From Clitopilus passeckerianus (lineage: Eukaryota > Basidiomycota > Agaricomycetes > Agaricales > Entolomataceae): DNA of 64,000 bases. Below the pieces are notes generated by a model that was not told the origin of the DNA, searched no databases, and was given only the letters and a program-made list of their open reading frames with translations. The DNA lies in assembly GCA_944990035.1 (NCBI GenBank), contig CALYLX010000083.1, positions 496,001 through 560,000 of the forward strand. The letters run 5' to 3'. Both the position numbers and the translations under genes were made by a program. Of the stretch, positions 57,358 through 64,000 are shown in pieces. Positions within the stretch are counted from its first letter, which is position 1. The number at the start of each line of letters is the position of its first letter.

Positions 57358-57717
57358 TTTGCTGCAAAAGGTGGCAAAAGAGAAGCTCTGAAGGCTGGTT
57401 GAAGTTGATGGTCAAAAGAAACGAGTGTGGGGGCGAGGCTGACTCGAAAGGGAGGCTGGAAAGGGTTTTGCGAGGGCGATGGAAACTAAAGCGTGAAGCT
57501 GGCGAACAAGCTGCGAGCAAATGAGATTTTACTCACGATGCCGTGCCTCGGCCGGCTTTTGCCGCAAGGACAACAACGCCGTTTCCGCCATCCCCCCATG
57601 GAGGCGTCTATTTTGGTCATGAACATGAAAATGACTTGCCAGTGCGTATGGGCATGAGTTGGGTTCCTACAGAAAGGCAGGTAACCCACTAATGTGGCGG
57701 CCTACACCACTTGAAAT
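57358..57717. other. 5' flank of the Kre9-like gene
   Basis: Should contain the promoter of the minus-strand Kre9-like gene. No clear TATA box and no other gene seen. Confidence 0.3.
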
Positions 57718-58206
57718 TTATTTACTGATCGGGTGAGTAGATGTAGGCAGAGTTTTGAGTACTATCACACGGTGTACAGCACTGTCAATTAATTCACGCA
57801 GCACGAACACGATGCGTAAACCCTCTGCGTCAGAGCCTGGTAAACCATCTCCTCCAAAGATGAAGTACTTGTCAAAGCTATAGACTACGTTCTTGACCAT
57901 TTCTCCTTGAGCCCAAATCGAGCCATCAATTGGCTGACCACTCTTCGATACGATGTGGCAAACAAGGATTTGAACAATGTTGTAGATGGGCCCAGAGTGT
58001 TTCTCAAAGTTAACGGAATTTATGGGCAAGCCCGCTTTTGTTTGGAGTCGGAAGAAACGCAACATGATTAGGCAGTGGAGAGGTAAAGTACGATTCTGAA
58101 GCATCCATTCAAGGCAAGAGCCAAGCCAGTTCTTGGTCGACACTTCTAAACCTCCGAATCTCCGACTCGGTGGGTGGAGGTCTGTTCCTGAAGGCCGCCT
58201 GAGCAA
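57718..58206 (-). CDS. Unassigned open frame of 162 codons
   Basis: A minus-strand frame from ATG 58206 to the stop at 57718 without a gap. The translation has mixed hydrophobic and polar stretches (GPIYNIVQILVCHIVSK, NVVYSFDKYFIFGGDGLPG) that look like a folded protein, but I recognise no motif. It lies 320 bases beyond the 3' end of the transposase-like gene on the same strand, so it could be a second gene of that element or an unrelated fragment. No signal peptide or clear introns. Confidence 0.35.
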   Translation of the reverse strand: MLRRPSGTDLHPPSRRFGGLEVSTKNWLGSCLEWMLQNRTLPLHCLIMLRFFRLQTKAGLPINSVNFEKHSGPIYNIVQILVCHIVSKSGQPIDGSIWAQGEMVKNVVYSFDKYFIFGGDGLPGSDAEGLRIVFVLRELIDSAVHRVIVLKTLPTSTHPISK

Positions 58207-58525
58207 ACAAGTTCGTCGTGAGGAACTATGCTGAGATCTGAGTCTTTTGGCGGTCGCGCCGACGCTGGCACTTTAACTATAGTTGGGGGTTCGCGAAGCG
58301 TTTCGAAAAAATTAATTAATTAATTGCCGATGGAGCGAGGGAGAACGGAAATTAATTGATGAGGTACATGTACTACCGTATCGTAGCAACCACCAGCCCG
58401 ACGAGACCAAAGAAATCGGCAGGAAATCAGTGAACGGGTAGCCTTACCAAAGAAAAGTATTGATTATATTGCAATTGAGTATCGGAATGCGTTTCGTAGA
58501 CTGCAAAATGTTTTCCGAGTCAGAA
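58207..58525. other. Spacer with TTAA repeats
   Basis: Holds the 3' flank of the transposase-like gene. A run of (TTAA) units, TTAATTAATTAATTAATT, lies around 58309-58326 with another AATTAATT near 58350. Nothing else is recognised. Confidence 0.4.
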
Positions 58526-61500
58526 TTAGCACTTGAACACCTACACAGACAGAAATATCAAACATACCTTCATGAACCGCTTGCACTGGAGCCAGCAAAG
58601 TTTGGACAGTAGTGTTCTCCGCCTCTCCTTACATTTGTCTCCGCCACAGCAAAGACAAGTTCGGGGCTTGTGGTACATCACCCGTGATAGGCCCAAGTTT
58701 GGACCTGGATGAAAATCACTTGGTTGAGCCCGTTTCTTCCCCTTGTCACGAGAGCCTGAGGATGCTGACCCTGCAGCCACTGGCAGGGTTTGTTGGAAAC
58801 GGTGCGCTGAAGAATTCTTGAACACAAGTGCAGTCGGAGCCTGACTACCAGTGCTGCTTCTAGGTCCACTCTGCTCTGCCGGTGGGTTGGATGTATTGAT
58901 CATTGTCCAGTCAGCGGGTATAGCTGGACGTGGTAGCGGGAGAGCCGTGATTTGAGCAGCAACCAGAGTACGCTCAGCAATTGGGATAGGTGGGATAGCA
59001 GAGCGGTCTGGAGTAAGATTAGAGGCAACTTGCTGGAATGTAGCACGATAGGGTTCGAAGCTGTTCTTCTCATTTCTTGTTTCCAACCATGATTTATAGA
59101 AGTTCTTCAAGTGTTCAGGAAGCTAATGGAACAAATATGGAGCACTTAGTTAGTACTATCAACGTATGTTCAAGTACTACATAGACATACCTTGTAGAAC
59201 ACTTTTACTCTGTCAGATTTTGCAGACCATTGAGCGGTCAATGTTATCCAATTTGGCTTTAAACCATGTGTAAAGGGACCATCCGGCCTGAGGAACTCTC
59301 TGAACAAAGCATGTTCCTCTTGGGTGTGGACGGGAGAACAGCAAACCGAGTTTCTTGTTGTATAGCAAGGTTATAGTGGCGGATTTTGTTGTCTTTGGCA
59401 TGCTGAACGGAAAAGCTGTCCATACCAAGGGTTTGTTTGGAAGCAGGAGACAGAGGAAGAATACCAAAGGTCTCCGGGATGGTCGGTAGTTAGTACCGTT
59501 GACCCACCCAACAAGAGAAGGTTCCAGGGTAGTTGGGTCAAACATGTCTCGAGTAACATCGATAAGGTCTGCAAGGTGGTTCCGAGTCCAGATATCAAAT
59601 GATCCTTGAAACGGCTTTCCTGTGCGGTTTAGAGTCCCAACCTAAGTAGTTTAGAATGCCACTGTACTAAGCTTGTAAGGATAACAGTACTTACTACAAG
59701 GTTGTGATGACTGCAGTAATCACGAAGGAGGTTGGCTGCAAACTGCGGTGAGGCACAATATGAGCCAAAGCGCCTTGCTATGTTCTGGTGCACCCCACCC
59801 TCAACTCCATTTGTGCCCCGAAGACAGTGATAGAGTTGAAGACCAAACTTGTCTTTGCGATCGGGAGTGTAGAGTTTGACTCCACATGGGTCAGAATAGT
59901 AACCCGCATGGATGTTCTCAAGGATGTTCTTTGCCTTCAAGAATGATGCTTCATTGAAAAGTGGCTGACTGGTTGTCGCATCAACAAGTGGTCCATAGGT
60001 ACGGATGACCTGTGCAACTCGAGGAGCTAGAACATCGGCCCGGGGACAAACCGTCGAACACGCTTCCAGACCCAGTTGGACTTCCAGAGAACCATCTGAT
60101 CCCAGGTGATACCTTGAGTAGCTAAGAACCGCTCTACTGCAGCCTTATCCTCTGGGTCCGGAATGAAAATAGCATCACGAAGAGCCCGGGCAAAGGCATG
60201 ACGCAGACCATGAGTTCGTGAAATCTTGAACTGATCCATAAGATGCCAAATGTCCCCGAGCACTCGTGAGCGTAACTCTGGGTCTGAGTAGAGACCAGAG
60301 ACGGTAGCTGCAGTAGTGGCAAGGGCAGCCGGGATGTATTTGTCTGCCAGAGACATTGCTGCAGAATCAGCAGCTGATGATGCTGTCAACTGCTCGGTCT
60401 CCGCATCGTGGCTGATCAATGCTGGCCATTGAAGCCGCTCAATATCATCCATACTCTCCTCCTCAGATAATAAGGAGGGATCAGGATGGGGCTCAATACC
60501 TTCAATAGGATCAGAGTAGGGATCATGGTTGGGAGTGTAAGGGTGGGGTGGAAGGGGGCAGCGGGGTAAATCACGAACAGGTGCAATACCAAGTGCTATT
60601 TGAACATCCCGCATATCACAGAGCATCCGGTAAGGAAGAGGCTGAGCCACTTCAGAGATAGCTGTGTCCGCTTTCGAGGGTAATAGGGCACCTCGGACCA
60701 GGTATGCAGGTTGGATAATGGCCGTAATATTGATGAGAGTGCGGGTGCGGGTGACGTTCACACCATTGTGCTTCTTGACGCTTGCACGATCTGGTGCAAC
60801 GTAGCCAATGGCCACAACAGAAGAGCCATCCCGTGAGAGCAACTTCACCTGAGTGCCAGGAGGGGTGTCAAGGGATATGGGACGCTGTGAGGCCACACTG
60901 GTGATGTGCTCTTGGAGGGTCCAGGTTGCATATCCGTCAAGGCTTGCATACCGAATTGCATCACTGGATAGTTCATCCTCAACCCAGGCTGTACTAATGC
61001 GAACAGTTTCATTCTTGGAAATGTATCGCTTCAACAGAACGCCAACAAGATCCTGCAGAGAGGTGTTGGATCTTTGAGTCAGGTTGCGTTCATGGGCCAT
61101 AGCGCCAAGCTCAATGGCTCCAGAAAATGGAGGGATGTCACGTTTTGTGTCAAACCCACAGTTTTTGAAAAGCCGGGTGAAGTCAGCTTTAATATGGACA
61201 CCGTATTTTCGGATCCGAGGGCTTCGCAAGGCCAGCAAGGCTGAGGGAGGGTTGAGGTATCCAGTGGCTGTAAGAGGAAGTTTTGAAAGCTATAAAGTAT
61301 TTAATTGATGAACATAGTTGCAGTCAATGCAGCTTACACAAATAAGATAAATCTTCTTATCCACAACAAGTGTAACAACGGCAACGTAACCCTGGATTCC
61401 TTCATCGACCGGCCATTCCATGTCCATCCCCACATCAAAGTATTCTCCATCTCCAAGCCGACTAACCTGCTCCATTACGAGATTCATCTGGAAGGTGATC

Positions 61501-63997
61501 TGGAATGATGACTCCAGAATAACGATTGTCCAGTCCAAAGGTATGACAAGGGCATCCAGTGTAGTCGATGACAGTATAGGCTTGACATCACGACGAAGAG
61601 ACGGAAACACTTTCTCGAGCTCTGCCTTGTCACCCCGAACATTATCTGTGAAGACCAGTTCAATATCATCATGGCCATACTCTCGAAGAGAGTGAGGAAT
61701 GGTTGCCAATGCCGGCATGAACTGGTTGTGGGCCTTTGTGGGAGTGAGGGTCATGGTTCGAACCTCGTTGTACTCATTGATGCCGGTATGTAGAGCACCA
61801 AAACGGGCTCGCCGTTCACCTTCCCGATGTGCTTCGGAACCTGGAAAACAACGAGCACCTTGATAAGCACCCATATGATGTGTTGGAGAAAGGTTCATAC
61901 CTTGAAACTGTGGTCTATCGTCAGTATCCGGCAAGACAGCATTGCCATATGTTGGTCGATCTCGCATGCATGTCTTTCCATAAATGCATTGTAGAGATCT
62001 CCAAAGTAGCGCCCTGAGGGGACGTAACCTGCATACTTAGCACGGTCATTCCACAGCCCAAACCGGGGATGCTGCACTAGCAGTCCTCTTATGGACTCAG
62101 TTTCCATCCGACTTTTCACGAGCTCGTAGTACAGCAGCTGGAGTTTTTCATGGCGACGAATGTAGAATGTACGAATCATGGCCGCAAAGGGAGATGGCCC
62201 ATGACCGCGTTGAAAGCTGGATCGAAGGAGAGCAATCAGGCGGTCGGTAACACCGCAACGATGAGTGAGGTAGAATGTGAATTGTGAGGCAACAGCAGGG
62301 GAAGGGCATCGAGGAGGGCGGGTGACCAGCTTTGATAAGTCTTCTTGCATTCCGAGCGTCCGCACTTATATCGGTACCCGATGATATAGATGTTCTGGTC
62401 AATGTCAACAATTCTTCGAGGCGAATCCGTCCAGCCGTTGAGCTGCAATGCGACAGGTATGTGATTCCCAGCTGTTCGCCCAGCTTTGCGACACTCTGGG
62501 CACGGGATGCTCTGGTTGTCGACAAAGAAATGCGGAAGCCATACGAACCAGGTAGGTTCATAGAAGATCTCGGGTTCAATTTGAAAGATGCGTGCGGCCT
62601 TGAAGAGCGGATTTTTTGGCCGAATGAAGAACGATCCGTTCTCATAGCAGGATGGCTGCTTGGAACGGTTCCTGTCGGCCTCCTCACGGAGGTGGGTGCA
62701 GATTTCCTTGTATTTGGATTTGAGCCAGTGGGGTAGCGTCGAGTTCGGTTGTTTGCTCGTTGCGGGAGACATCTCGTCGTCGTCTGGGAGGGTCCCGAAG
62801 TTGTCTGCTTCGTCCTCTCTGTCCTCTCCTTCGCCCTGAAAGGCATCCGTGCCACCCACTCCCAAATCCTGGTCCAACCCACCGTCGAAATCATCGAAAT
62901 CGTAGAAATCGCAAGTGAGCTCCACCGGCTCCGGTGGAGTTTAGAAGTTACATCCGGCAGCGGATGTAACTTCCTCTGGTTTGTTGGAGCTGCTGGTGTT
63001 CCTGCTGAGCAACGGTTAGCGTCAAAATCCAAGCAAATAGTGAAATGCAACTCACTGGTGCCGAAAGCGCGATGCTCGTGCCGTACGTCTTTGTCACGTA
63101 GCCTGGGGTCGACTACATTGAGTTCTGGGTAGGAAATAGGTGTTAGCATGCTTATATATCTTCGATAAAGTGAAATGAACATACCTGGATTGGCCGGCTC
63201 TTCTGTGAGATCTCTCCCTTCCATCGTGCTCTTATTGGCAGTTGCCGGCCTCTTTCCTTTCTCTCCAGTCGTGGTATTTGCTTGGTTTGTTACTAAGATA
63301 TATTATTAGAATGTAAGAGTGTCAATTTTACCAGAGAACATACATGGTAGTTCAGTAGGTGTGCCATGGCGTTCACTTGCGGCGACGCTGGTAGCACGCG
63401 AATGAGAAGAGAAAACCCTAGGTTTGTTAGTCAGGAGGCCTTCGAACATATGTTGAGTGATCACATACCTTCGAGCGATATCTGCCTTGTATTTCGAGGC
63501 GGATAAATAGCAGGAGATGAGTCGCGAGACTCGCTGCCTGATCCAGTCTGAGCACGAGACAAGCGCTTGTCAGGGCGCTTGTCAACGGCCGCGCTTGGTG
63601 CATTTGGCAAAGGTTCGGCCACTACAACAGGTGGCGAGGCTGCTGGGGCATGCTGAGCCAAGGGAGTTGTGCCAGGCTCGTTGTCTGTAGGTGGGATGGA
63701 TCAGAATCTCGTTTGGTTGCTCTTACACGTGCGTGAACGTACCAGGAGCCGTGATTGGCTGGCAAGAGGCCTCGACAGCCTTGTTATGGGCGTCTGATTG
63801 ATGGAAGCAGCTGTCAGCGCTGCGTGGACTGAATAAGGTTGCCAACACTCACCTGGAGCCGTGCTCGATGCTGCCACCCTGGCCTTTGCAGGTCGGCCAA
63901 CGGGCCTTCCGGTCGCGGAAGGGGCGCCTTTCCTATTCTTGGTCCCTTTCGGGCGTCCTGGACCGCGTTTGGTCCTTTCAGTCGCGTCTTGCTCCAT
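58526..63997 (-). pseudogene. Giant DUF6729 / transposase-like / 3'-5' exonuclease gene, frameshifted
   Basis: Minus-strand, ATG 63997, end near 58526; about 1,350 residues when read through. Domain order: two AT-hooks (RGPGRPKGTK, GRPVGRPAK); a Pro/Ser-rich linker; an acidic stretch (~62830-62920); a Cys-bearing module (PCPEC ... YRYKCGRSECKKTYQSWSP) like DUF6729; a helical part; a DDE-like stretch with Asp in TIDHSFK (~61920) and FTDNVRGD (~61640); a complete DEDDy exonuclease with DMEW (~61425), VHIKAD (~61180) and YASLDGY (~60945); acidic and helical regions; and a C-terminal CLCCGGDKC cluster. Five single-base losses shift the frame near 62298, 61798, 60045, 59485 and 59333. The family is multicopy in Agaricomycetes as I recall it; mobility is inferred. 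Confidence 0.72.
62920..62973. repeat. Two adjacent perfect hairpins
   Basis: CTCCACCGG pairs with CCGGTGGAG across a 2-base loop (62920-62939), and GAAGTTACATCCG pairs with CGGATGTAACTTC across a 4-base loop (62944-62973). They lie at an intron/exon border of the transposase-like gene. Confidence 0.95.
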
Positions 63998-64000
63998 AAG

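Noticed and set aside
62148..63224. 358-codon minus-strand frame overlapping the giant gene
   Set aside because: It lies one base out of step with the exon that carries the Cys module and the acidic stretch. Its translation is Arg/Ser/Thr-rich without structure and runs through introns, so it is a shadow frame.

Overview
The window is nuclear DNA of a filamentous fungus, almost certainly an Agaricomycete (mushroom-forming basidiomycete). The grounds are dense genes split by many 45-65 bp introns, two tRNA genes with canonical anticodon-loop introns, and families typical of that group: clan-expanded P450s, GMC oxidases, trichodiene/pentalenene-type terpene synthase, HsbA, NACHT NTPases, Kre9-like GPI proteins and a DUF6729-type transposase-like giant gene. 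Nothing bacterial, viral or organellar was seen.

Layout. 0.3-8 kb: three tandem P450 paralogues; copies 1 and 3 are open, copy 2 is a pseudogene with three in-frame UAG codons and a lost splice acceptor. 8.5 kb: tRNA-Leu(AAG). 9.6-12.9 kb: a YoaK/DUF1275 membrane protein and a secreted GH105/GH88-like glycosidase. 13.4-21.5 kb: an expanded family of seven-helix membrane proteins (two complete copies, one 3' fragment with a 56-bp tandem duplication), broken up by a decayed Tc1/mariner transposase and by a 2.76 kb TIR element (17016-19774) flanked by a 9-bp target duplication. The element has arrays of TGCACGC and encodes a protein I cannot assign. 21.5-24.7 kb: non-coding, with a 390-bp MITE.

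24.7-41.3 kb: a UBL3/MUB-like lipid-anchored ubiquitin-fold protein, a NACHT NTPase, tRNA-Asn(GTT), two tandem amidase-signature enzymes, an HsbA-family secreted protein, a C2H2-like regulator, a small unknown gene and a SET/MYND lysine methyltransferase. 41.7-49.8 kb, all minus strand: a 14-helix MFS exporter and two tandem bestrophin-type anion channels. 51.9-57.4 kb: a secreted GMC oxidoreductase, a sesquiterpene-synthase-like gene with frameshifts, and a Kre9/Knh1-like GPI protein.

58.5-64 kb, minus strand: one very long gene running off the right edge, with AT-hooks, a DUF6729-like zinc region, a DDE-transposase-like stretch, a complete DEDDy 3'-5' exonuclease and a C-terminal Cys cluster. 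It is interrupted by five frameshifts, all single-base losses, mostly in short mononucleotide runs.

The P450s, GMC oxidase, terpene synthase relic and MFS exporter are the kinds of genes found in secondary-metabolite loci, but they lie far apart here and no compact cluster is evident. The most interesting material is the pair of poorly described mobile elements. All exon boundaries were read by eye from GT/AG signals and paralogue comparison, without transcript data.
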